Shown here piece after piece: positions 1 to 10,300 of a stretch of DNA of 64,000 nt. The position numbers were made by a program, and so were the translations under genes. Origin of the DNA: Notospermus geniculatus. Lineage: Eukaryota > Nemertea > Pilidiophora > Heteronemertea > Lineidae. The DNA is taken from positions 151,712-215,711 of the forward strand of contig NMRB01000075.1 in NCBI GenBank assembly GCA_002633025.1, written 5' to 3'. The notes under the pieces were generated by a model. It was not told the DNA's origin and ran no database searches. It was given only the letters and a program-made list of their open reading frames with translations. How positions within the stretch are numbered: position 1 is the first letter of the stretch; each line of letters opens with the position of its first letter.

Positions 1-13
1 GATCTCTGCCTAC

Positions 14-303
14 CTTAAGAACAGCAAGTTTCTTTCCGAATTTTCAAGAACGCCCTGGATTACCAGTATTGTATGGATGGTTTCTGTTCCTAATATCACA
101 GAATCGACTATCGCCAATCCTGCCATGTACACACATGTACTGAAGTGGCGGTTGCTTTTTTTGCTTGTGACCAGTAAAGACATTGCATTTCCAATAAGGC
201 CTGCTACAACAATAAAATAGACGGGCCATTTGCTTATGATGTCTATTCCGAGTTCCATTCCTGGATAGGTTCTTATTGTAGTTGTATTCCTTGACTTCGC
301 CAT
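14..303 (-). CDS. First coding exon of an unclassified class-A GPCR (partial gene)
   Basis: Seven-transmembrane receptor of the rhodopsin class, acting at the plasma membrane; ligand unknown. Only the N-terminus to TM2 is in the window. With the ATG at 303-301 the product starts MAKSRNTTT, with an N-glycosylation site at N6. TM1 spans about residues 26-46 and contains the class-A Gly-Asn pair (N39, position 1.50). A basic intracellular loop (TSKKSNRHFST) follows. TM2 spans about 56-80 with the LAIVD motif (D67, position 2.50). The exon ends at 14 in AAG|GTAGGC, a good donor, leaving phase 2 after 96 codons; the gene continues beyond the left edge. The frame stays open upstream, so an earlier ATG at 471-469 could add about 56 residues, including a serine run encoded by a CTG/CAG repeat. 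I prefer the inner start because it gives a typical short extracellular N-terminus. The look is peptide-receptor-like, but without TM3-TM7 no subfamily can be assigned. Confidence 0.75.
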
Positions 304-971
304 GAGCAATGATTTCGCTCGACATCGAATGATGAAGGTTGACCGCTGACCTTGATTCTGTGTAAACTGGCTGCTGCTGCTGCTGCTCCTTCTGGTCTTT
401 TCCCAACTCTTAAAACCTAATTTTAAGCACAACACTCTGCTACACAGTCGGTGGCAAAAATGAGCTAGCATGTTGAATTGTGACAAAAGTACGTAAAAAT
501 GTGTATTATGTGTTTTGTATCGTCATGTCATCTGAAACTTTTGAAAAGCCCATTTGAAACTTATACATGTAACTGATACTTAGATAGAGTGGATTGTTTT
601 TCCTCAGTCATACTGAAGTTCCAGGTATCAGCTAACAGAGTTTTTTATGTCCATTTGTCTCAACTGTGCTGTTAAGTTGACAGATACTGGATACTCTGCC
701 ACAACTTATTGCACATGCACATGTACAAATCGGATGAACCCCTCAAACATGTAAATTTCATGGCCAATTGAAAAATGTTGGTACCAAAATTTTCTCCTGG
801 GCAAGCTTCTTGACCATTGCCAACTTTTCATTATTTGATCCATCCTCGCACCCAGGTCTTCACAACCGCTCCTCTTCTCACGCTTGGTGCATTGAGGAGG
901 GGTGTGACCTTAAATGACCTGGGATTCTCAGGATGTATTTGATCAGGACACAAGCCAAATTCCCTGGAAGT

Positions 972-1179
972 GAGTAAGAAATAAAAGTATGGAATTTTGC
1001 ATGAATTTTTCAATTGCTCAAATTTTGAGAAAATATCTTTTCTTAAAATTTTCTTAAAATGACATGACATTTTGTCTGATTTTTTTGGGCGATACTCCCG
1101 ATTTGAGAAATTGAAAATAAAAATTCGCATAAAATTCAAAAATTTCCCAATTCTTATTTTCCACTTTTATTTCTTACTC
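972..1179. repeat. AT-rich foldback element with 17-bp terminal inverted repeats
   Basis: The ends are perfect 17-bp inverted repeats (GAGTAAGAAATAAAAGT at 972-988 and its complement at 1163-1179). Looser inverted similarity continues inward, with an internal length difference, so most of the 208 bp can fold back. No clear target-site duplication was seen. It is probably a non-autonomous DNA element (MITE-like) with no coding capacity. Confidence 0.5.
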
Positions 1180-3762
1180 CTCTTCTGGATGACAATCAGA
1201 CATCCAATGAGGGAACAATGGAAGAATGCATTGGACCTCCTAGACATATTTTGGTTACTCTTCCACTGCAGTGCTGTGGCACTTCCTCCTGCCATACAGA
1301 TTTTCCTTTTAGCCTGTATTGAAAAAAATAAGAAAAACGATTGTATCTTTCAATCACAAATATGGACATTCTTTATTACAATCTATATCATATAAATAGC
1401 CAATCATATCTAACAATTTGATCACATGGTTTATATAATATGTAAAAATAACCTCTGTAAAACCATTTACATGCACATACCATCTGCTTCGGTAAAATCA
1501 TTTACATTATTTCCCAACTGATACAAACATGACAAGGTTTACTTGGATAAACATATGTTTCTGAATGATACTTTAGTTTACACATTAAGAGGTCTGTCTT
1601 AGAAACTTACCAAAAATATTCAGGCATAATGGATGACATGTCACATGGAGCAAATGAGTTGTCCTTTCAGTTGCCAGTACTGTGAACATTTCCAAGGGGG
1701 TTGGACTTGCCTGACTTGATATTGAATGGAACTGTTACTGTTACCCATGTGTATATTGGGCAGATGCATGCTTTATGAATATGGCCCTTAATGTGTAAAC
1801 CAAAATATGGTCACATGCATTTCTCTGTGACCCTTTGAAAATGACATCAGTTTATTTTATTTTTTGTTGAATGAGTTAATCCAAATAGCCTTTGATGTCA
1901 CCAGGTGCAGTGAAGCCCATTGGTTGCTCACTATCTTGTTGAGATAAACGGTGGCAAGAAATCAATGCATTCAAGCTAATTGTGGTACCATTTGGCTGAA
2001 CTCACAGATATTCTCTTACTTGGTAACCTTGAAATGAATAGATGGATTGCATGATTTCAAAATTGGAACATTTTGAGGATTGGTCTTTGAGATACCACAG
2101 ACTTGGTTTGCGTAGCTTATTTAAATTGCTCATTTGCAATTCGTTATCAGAATCACTGCAAGTTTGGTTTCAAATCGGGTTTGTTCAAAATTAACTGCAG
2201 CACTATCTTGACACTAATAGCTTTGAAATTTATACCAAAGATAGTTTGTGCATTTTTCTGATGAACTCTCATTGGCTTATATTGCCAAATCACTCATTGT
2301 CCTGTTCAAGAAACTTGCATGATCAAGTTTGTCCCACATGTCCATCAAATTAGCATTTGAATTGCAAAATCACCTACTTCTGTGATCAGTAATTCGGTTA
2401 AAGCATTGATTAGCTGGGGAACTGGTTGAATAAAACAAACAACAAAATATCACAAAGATGGAACTCAAACACATTTTATTATCAATGTTGCGTAGTAAAG
2501 TTCAGTTAGATATTTGCCATGTTTTGATCACAAAACATAAGACAACGAAGACCAAACCGCTTTTATCACATGCACAATTTACAAAACGTGGTTCCTAGTG
2601 AAGAGGTATGTCTGATCCGAACGTTCCTGCTGAAGCCATAAGTCAACAGGATTAGAGTCTACGTCGTATTATTTCTCTTTGGTTGGAGAGTGATAGCATG
2701 CAGCTAAGGTGACACCCTGAGCATATCAGTGATGCCTGCAGTTGGTTGTCAAAATGACCCCTGAACAAAATGGTATGACTGTTCCCCTGGCCTTGGTCAG
2801 GGAATTCTGCCTCATGATCTATTTCATAACAGATCCACTCCTATTTGGAGTTGGAGCTACATGTATATGTATATGAGGTCAAACCATTCTTGGCTTTGCC
2901 AACACAGTACCAGCCATGAGCATCTGTATTTGGATTTTGACAGCAAGACCCCACTAACCAAACATTTTTTCTTTCTGTCCTATTTTCCAATGGTGCAAAC
3001 TGTTATCTGTGGTAATTCACCAGCACGATTAATTTTCAATGTAATAGTCACTTTGAAGATGTCATACTTACATGACATCCCCTAGATAACTCAACACAGA
3101 TATATTTTCACAAAGTTGGTTCCAGACCTATCTAGTTTTCATCATTGCCAGAAAACTAGATACTGAAAGGTTGCTTGAGGGTGTGATTTCTTACCAAAAA
3201 ATAATAAAAAAATGGTGCAGAAAATATTCAATGCCAAGGGCATTATCTCTACTAGGCCCATTTTGGGTAGATCACATAATGTGACCTTTCAATCACCGGG
3301 TTCTACATAAGAACAGAACATAATTTTATAAGAACAGCACAGTCCTGGTAACTTCAGTGTTCTCGCTTAGTAAAAATTCAGTGAAACTTAGTGAAAATTT
3401 GTTATGCAAAAGACCCCAGGGTACCTTAAACATTGCTTTAGTGGAAGTGGGCCTACTATTTTTAAAAAATGATGCATTTTGTCAGAAAAGTGAAGTGACG
3501 TAAACAATTACAAAATGTCATGGAAAACATCAGTCTGTAGCATTTTAACTCAAAACAAAGGAAAGTGATAATGTGTAAATTTTCAAAAATCTTTTAGCTC
3601 TTTCTTTTCACCTAATTAATGATGAACATGAAGAAGCCCATTGCTGTCCATGGTAGATTCACTTTTCTACTCTGGAGGCTGGTCCTGAAAATAACCCTAC
3701 ACTAACCATGAATTCAAATGTCCCGCTACGTCAAGTAAGTATTGCCACATTATTATTTGATA

Positions 3763-3790
3763 TTTTCATGAAGAAATTTTCATGAAGAAA
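3763..3790. repeat. 14-bp perfect tandem duplication
   Basis: TTTTCATGAAGAAA occurs twice back to back (3763-3776 and 3777-3790) downstream of the serotonin receptor. It is probably a replication-slippage product. Confidence 0.8.
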
Positions 3791-3917
3791 TTGAATTGAA
3801 CAATAATTCCTTTTCTTCATGTTTGTGCTGGTGAACAGGTGATCACAAAATCATTGGAGAATTCCTCAGGTCAGAGTAAAATCAAGTTTCAAGCAACATA
3901 CATATACAGTATATTAG

Positions 3918-3923
3918 TTTATT
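3918..3923 (-). terminator. Distal candidate poly(A) signal of the 5-HT2 receptor gene
   Basis: TTTATT on the plus strand reads AATAAA on the gene strand, about 375 nt past the stop codon. The hexamer is exact, but such hexamers are frequent in AT-rich DNA and no cleavage site can be confirmed. Confidence 0.3.
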
Positions 3924-4257
3924 GGCCTCCGTGACTTTCAAGTTAAAATGCTGTTTTGTTTATATAAAGGTATAGTAAGTATTACTGCTCCTGTTTCTCT
4001 CCCTCAAGTCAAACAACTCCACAGTTCCCCTGCATTGTGTTTACAGTGAGGTATAAATGAAATTCCATCCACAACGGTGTCTTCCCATTTTGCCCTTTCC
4101 CAACTCACCCCCTAATGGTTATTGGTTAGGGTTAGCTACCAAATGGATTTACTACTTGTTACCACTACTTGTTTCCTGCTGGTTGCAGTTTCACGAAAAG
4201 AACACTGTCGACCAACTTTTCAAACAAACCAAAAGTTTTCACTTCAGGGTTGGGCCT

Positions 4258-4263
4258 TTTATT
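4258..4263 (-). terminator. Proximal candidate poly(A) signal of the 5-HT2 receptor gene
   Basis: An exact AATAAA on the gene strand about 35 nt past the stop codon. If used, it would give a very short 3'UTR; the distal signal at 3918-3923 is the alternative. Confidence 0.35.
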
Positions 4264-4297
4264 GGTATGTCAATCCAGGTTGAAGCATGAACTCATC

Positions 4298-5574
4298 CTA
4301 ACAAGCAGTTTCTCTGAAAGTATCAGTGGGGTTAACTTCAACTTCTCGATGGGATTGATTAGATGAATTTTCTGTATGTCCTGTTGTACCTGCTGATGCA
4401 GTGGTATAGTGTCCATTAAATGTTGCTTTATAGATTTTTTTCGTTCGCCATGGTTTGCACATAAGTAGACTGATAAATGCAAGTCGGAAATTCCGGTTGA
4501 AAACTGTGTAAATGATTGGATTTATCGTTGATGAGATATATCCAAACCACAGGAATGCAGTGAGCAATTTTCCATCAAACACACATATAGAACATAGGGG
4601 CATAGTAATATTCACAATAAAAAATGGGGCCCAACAAATGACGAACAACCCAAACATGATCCCGAGAACCTTTGCAGCTTTTTGTTCAGTTTTCACAATA
4701 TTTTCTCGCTCCCTCCGTTCAAGCGCATCCCTGCGTTGTAGCATCATTGTCGCCGCTTTAATCTTCATGCTGTGTTTCTGGACGAGACCCTTCAACCTAG
4801 GAACAGTCGTGTTATTTGGGGAGAGGGGTGCAGATTGGTCACTCGAGGTTGAGGCATGCCGACTGCGTTGTCCCTCCGTCGTGGCATTCATTGGGACAGT
4901 TGTATTAACGACACCCATTGATGAGGCATCAGGCATATTAGATTCTTTCATTTCCTTTGTCAATGGTTCCATCTCACTAGGAAGTCCTGAACTCCTGTCA
5001 TGGCTATGCAAACGACGTAGTGGTGGAATCGACCCATTTTGAGATTTTAGAAAAGTGGAATTCCTGAAGGGGTTCGCGTTCTGATGTAGTGGAGGTGGCG
5101 TAAGCTTATGGACTAATGGTGTCAAACCTTGTTTACTGCGTCGACTCATGGACCGGCGAATCATTGGAGCGCCTTCCTTGGAACTTTCACACTGTTTTGC
5201 CTTTTCATGCAGCAACCTTATTGTCAAAACATATGTCACCACCATTATCATCAAAGGTATAAAAAAGGCAGATATTGAGCCATAAATTATAAAATGAGGA
5301 TTTGCTAGTGCGCATATCCCATCATTGAGAATATTTGCCTCGTCAACTATTCCTAACACAAATAACGGACTGGATATTGTAAATGCTAATAACCACACTA
5401 AGAATATCTTTACACCGACTACTCGCATGGATTTGTTTCGAGTTTTTAATGGAGACCGTATCCCAATGTAGCGATCCAATGAAATTGTGCTCATGTGGAG
5501 GATGGAGGAAGTGCAGAGAAGGACGTCACTCAGTGACCATATATTACACATCACCGGTCCAAGAGGCCAGTAAC
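4298..5574 (-). CDS. HTR2: 5-HT2-type serotonin receptor, coding exon 2 (TM3 to stop)
   Basis: C-terminal two thirds of a Gq-coupled serotonin receptor; joins complement(4298..5574,42010..42628) to give 631 residues. The acceptor is TTGTCTTTACAG just before 5574, and the phase-1 split Gly codon (G207) continues as YWPLGPVMCNIW. Visible residues: C216 (3.25) and C294 in loop 2 for the conserved disulfide; D223 (3.32), the amine counter-ion; DRY at 240-242; W267 (4.50). TM5 is at 301-326 with G5.42, S5.43, A5.46 and P313. Intracellular loop 3 is long (about 327-505), Ser/Thr/Pro-rich and ends in basic residues. TM6 is at 508-533 with W521-A-P-F-F. TM7 is at 544-565 with W7.40, Y7.43 and NPIIY (558-562). 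C579 is a candidate palmitoylation site. The C-terminus ETAC fits a class-I-like PDZ ligand. The aromatic pair F524-F525, D3.32, S5.43 and ISLDRY favour 5-HT2 over other amine receptors. The 5-HT2 assignment is from memory of family motifs; no search was run. Confidence 0.92.
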
Positions 5575-5580
5575 CTGTAA

Positions 5581-7148
5581 AGACAAGAAGGGAGAGAATG
5601 TCACAATCGGATAAGGAATGTCATGGTTTTCTATAGGAGGACAAAATACCTGAAAACCTGTGTGACCTATAAACTGGAAAAATCAGAATTAAGAAAGTGT
5701 TCTTTTTATTGAGATGGTAATGACCTGTAACTGTAAATATGAAAGAAAAAATCTTGTATGAAAGTATCAGTATAGTGTGGCTAAATATTTTGTTGCCCCA
5801 TCTTCCAGTAGCCTCTGAAAGAACAACGTGGAACTTCATTTGATGCCTTGCTTCATAGAATTCTGCCTAAACCTAAAATCAAAGAGAAGCAAAATTTACT
5901 ATCTTGTCTCTAGGCACTTCCTTGCAATCTGTATTCATGGTTACATAACCAGCATTCACCTTAATCCTTAAAACAGTATGAATGGGACATACCTGAAAGC
6001 AACAAAGAAGAAATACCATCAATAGCCTGAACAGTTCTGTTTGCTTGTGCTAGAGGGCTCTTGTGCATGACCATTTGTTGGCAAGTTTGCCTTCTCTACC
6101 TTAGTATTGTTTTTCTCCCCGCTGTAGGAATACTTGAAGTGAAATCCCCTTAATTTTTTCAGCATTTTGTATCACACATTGGTTTTGGAGGTATTGCAAT
6201 AATACTGCAGCAGCACAACTCCAGAGAATTTGCTCATTTTTCTTCCCTCTATCAGAACTGACACTTGGGATGTAAAGAGCGCCAAACAGCCTAACCTATC
6301 ATTTCTTATGAATTTTTTTCATGGAGCGCTATCAGACGAATGCAATAGCAGACGTATTATTTCGTCATGTGGGCTGTTCTCACTTTATCTTCCTACCTCA
6401 CACATCGGTGTCTGTCCACCCCACTCGCCAAAATAAAAACATTGCATCCATGTTAGCAATTTCACACCTCATCAAACACTACATGGGAATTCAGGACTTG
6501 TCTTGTGCGGTGTCTGTTCTTTCTGTGATGCCCAAAGCGCTAGAAATTCCCTGGTGTGAGTGTTTCACGAATAAATTCATCGATCACTTACTTCTGCAGC
6601 AACCAGTGAGTGTACAGTACAAAAAATAGTATTTTCCTGGCTTCATCCACGTGCTACTTCATTTGCTTTACTGTGCCTTCTTTCACGATGGCCCCTTACA
6701 CAGCTCATTCATTAGCTTTAATGTCCACCCCCACATTACCCAGGCAGAAAACAATATCCAGATGGTGTGGACACAATTTCACACATCATTGGCCAATGTA
6801 TTGGACCCTTACTCTATTATCAACAAGAACATCAAGTTGCTTCTGTCTTGCCTGTCGTTGTTGGGAGAAAGGGCGATAAGGCGATTTGAAATAAGTGGAG
6901 ATATTAAGCTGTACTTTGATTTTTCTTATGTTCTGTTCATTATCAGCTCAATTTTAATACACTTTCTCACTTATGTAATTAAAAACTCCTGTCTTTTGTG
7001 GGTGTATCTTTAAAGTACATGTAGATGTACAGTGATGAAAAAATTAGGTCTCAATTTCAGATTGCTGGATAATGTCGTTGTACTTTTAGGAACGAGCCTC
7101 AACAGTGCAACATCAGCCCAATGAGACAAACCATGTACTGCTAGAGTT
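5581..7148. other. Intron segment, no supported feature
   Basis: Non-coding. Two open stretches on the plus strand (6321-6629 and 6651-7013) look like chance. A short motif around GGACACAATTTCACA at about 6768 recurs diverged at about 7605 (GGACACAATTTTTCACA), which hints at an old local duplication. Confidence 0.4.
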
Positions 7149-7388
7149 CAGTGTGGTGATTCAAACTGAAAATTATTTTATTCGTACGCGAAGTCGTTGA
7201 TGCATAACTAATGGTGCTTGTAGCATTCGCAGTTCATCTGGTAAATGGAAGGGGTGACGGGTGATTACGTAATAAGCTGTCACCCCTTCTATTTGCCTAA
7301 ACAACTGCAAAAATAGTCAACACGATTAGTTATGCATGAGTAAAATCGCGTACGAATAAAATAATTTTCAGTTTGAGTCACCACACTG
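7149..7388. mobile_element. 240-bp foldback DNA element (MITE-like) with 5-bp target duplication
   Basis: The ends are CAGTGTGGTGA...TCACCACACTG. The two halves are complementary over nearly the whole element, including a perfect 25-bp block ending in TTCGTACGCGA, a shared GCATAACTAAT block and a central GGGGTGAC/GTCACCCC pairing. GAGTT flanks both sides (7144-7148 and 7389-7393), consistent with a 5-bp target-site duplication. There is no coding capacity, so it must be mobilised in trans. The superfamily is unresolved: the CAG..CTG ends resemble hAT, but hAT makes 8-bp duplications. Confidence 0.75.
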
Positions 7389-10300
7389 GAGTTCAGCAGT
7401 TCAATGTTTTTTGGTTCCTGTAACACTCATACATGTACTGTGGTTTCAGTGGATGATGCTATTCTTTTGGCAGTGTATGAAAAACGCATTGGCACAAAAC
7501 AACATGCAAAAAACAGATGTATTTTCCGTGTCATTCTTTTATTCATATTGGCATGGCACTATGTTGCATCCATTCCAACAAGCACTTGGACATCATCCAT
7601 TTGGACACAATTTTTCACATCATTGAGCAAGATATCTGTTGTTTTTTCATTATGTAGCCGATGGATTCTGCATGAGATGTGACAAGTACAATGGAATATA
7701 CTGTAGTATAAAAACTTCTCAGTGCTTCTATTAGAATTTATCCTATAATTGGTTTTACTTTCTTTTCAAAGGATAAGGAATTTCTCTGTTATGCTTTAGA
7801 GAACATTACAATAGTGGCTGCATCAATTTCGATAATATGACAAGGAAGATTTGAAACTCAGCCGCCTAGGGTGTTTCTAGCAAGTCACTTTTGTGCATTG
7901 TTTAAGTGGTTAAGAGGTGGAAATGAAGATAACTTCCAAAATTCTACTACATTTCCCTTCTTCTGTGTATTGTCATGAAATTTTAACCTCTCTTGATTGA
8001 CAATAACAAGTTGTTTCCTCTGCAAAATGAATCTGTTCACAGTGTATTAGTTGCAGCAGGCACTCTGTTTACTCCGGGTCAATTCATAACTGACTGCACG
8101 CTCTTGATGAAGAGATTGAATTGTCCCCAAAAGAGGAGGTATTGTAATTCCAGCAACCGATATCTATTGGCTACGCTAAAAAAGCTTCTTCTTTGATCTC
8201 AAAATCTTGCTAGTCTTCTTATTAGATAAAGAACTGCAAATTTGATATGTTGGAAAAATCCTAGCTGTAGAAAACAAAATTACAGGGCGATGTTTACTGG
8301 CAATATGGAGACCAGAAGCATGATAATGAGAATTCAATAAAAATCACTCTGGTTGAAAACCCGACATCTACTTGGGGACAATGAGATTAATGCACAAGTG
8401 ATACTTGAAGCAGTTTAGGGTGTCGAGAGCACCTCATTGATGCGTGAAGGGCTATTTAGGCACGGGTAGTGAGTCTTCACCATCAGAAATTTATATTACG
8501 GTACTTGAAAACAATGTACCAGTAAGTTTATAGGAATGGAAATGACAGGTTTTGACATGAATGGTTGATGATTGGAAGCCATATTCTCTATCCCAGCAAA
8601 AATGGTAAATAAATGAACACTGAACCATCGCCCTTTAAACTTTCAGCCAGGAAGTCTGATACACCATCAATCAAATTAAATTCTTGTATTTCTGGCTGTG
8701 CTTCCTTCATACACACCAGTTATTTCATGATAAAGAAAAAACACAATTGCAATTTCTGACTAAAATTTTGATCATCACGTACAGCCCCGTTCCAAACATT
8801 ACAGTCATTTAATATTTGGCATCAATCTGGTTAATATTTCCCCTGTGACATGAATTACGTTCTGTGTGTCTAACCTTATTAGGTGAAATATAAATCTATG
8901 CCAAGAGTTTGACTTGTTGCTCATGATGACAAATACGCAATCAAATTGGGATCGTTTTCGTGCATTAATATGCCGTGATGAATTTGCCATGGCAACCAAC
9001 CTGAACTAAAGCAAGAAGTCAAAGTATTCTCAAGGTGGAGCATGGGAAGCACACCGAGTTTTAGGGAGTTAACCCTTTCCATTCAACATGGTAACAATCT
9101 GAATGAATGCAAGTAGTCAGATTATTCTCATGGTGGTGTTGTTGTTGTCAAAGACCAGCTTCATCGCAAACTGGGCACACCCACATCTGCTCAGCTCTCC
9201 ACCCTAACAACCACCGTAACGTGCCCAGACTAATGGTACCGGATATCACCTTGTTCATCCGTCTTCTGTCCCTTCCTTTCCATTCCTTCGTGCAGAGCCT
9301 CTCTTCACTCCATCCTCTACTGCCCTTTCCAGCGACTCGCTCTCCTCCTCATCTGCAACGTCCTTCAGTGCAATGAGCACCTCCGACTCGCCCATCTGTC
9401 TATACATGTAGTTTGTTCATGGGAATTTCACACTCAAAATATAGAGAGAGGGTTCATGTGGTTGATGCCGTGTGCTCGTCACCGTTCTATATCTCCACAA
9501 AATACCACATTTTCCTGACTGAGGACGAAGAGTTAAACCTGTATTGTAAGACAATTCCTCCCGCTGGAAACACTACCCTATCTTTTCCACCCTCTGCCTG
9601 GAGCTACGTGCGGTAGACATGATACCACCATCCAGATCAGCAACCACCGTCAGTAATATGAATCATGATAGTAATTGCCAAAGTGATCTTGATACCCCAT
9701 AATCATGTGAATATGGCATCAAGGGTTTCTTACCAATTTGTTCTTGCCAGCAGAAACCAGCCAGAACACAAATGGGTGGTTCCCAACTTCCGCAGAAGCA
9801 CATTTAATCATGCAAGACTGATATCTTTTAAAAAGAAGTCATTTCAGGTGTGCAAGAACCAACTGACGAAAAAAGAAGATTTCTCCACGACCAGCAAAAA
9901 GCCAGTATCATCGATGATATTACCATCGAAGTGTTCCTGAAAGAATGATTGCCAACCTATCCTGAAATGCATTAATCCTGGAGATTACTTGTGAAGAATT
10001 TCATACTGCTCGTCTGGGTGTCCTGATAAAATTGTCTGTTGTATAAAGCGGTGTATTGCAAATGTAAATGACTTGGCTCATCTTGGCTAAAATCAAATTG
10101 ATGTCGTACCCCTGTAAATCTCCCCAAGATTACTTTTCGATCTCGTCGAATATCGTCAGCAGAATCGATGAAACTATTAACAAGAAAGATTGATAGAATA
10201 TGGTAAAGATATGGTAAAACAGTGCCTCTTTTGATTAGAATGTTCAATTTTGCATGTACCTTAAAGCTAATGTGACAGACCTGTCGGCGCTGGCACTAGA

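Larger units (their letters stand above)
304..4297. other. Intergenic region between the two receptor genes
   Basis: About 4 kb between the stop codon of the serotonin receptor and the start codon of the next receptor on the same strand. It must hold the 3'UTR of the first gene and the promoter and 5'UTR of the second; I cannot place a transcription start. Supported contents are one foldback repeat (972-1179), a 14-bp tandem duplication (3763-3790) and candidate poly(A) signals. The other open stretches here are short and have no recognisable domains. Confidence 0.6.

Noticed and set aside
44-406. 120-residue minus-strand frame at the left edge
   Set aside because: It is an out-of-frame shadow of the first GPCR exon and lacks membrane segments.
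4512-5042. 176-residue plus-strand frame
   Set aside because: It is antisense to intracellular loop 3 and TM6 of the serotonin receptor, whose minus-strand frame has clear motifs.
6651-7013. 120-residue plus-strand frame in the intron
   Set aside because: It is hydrophobic by AT-rich composition, with no domain, no splice context and opposite orientation to the host gene.
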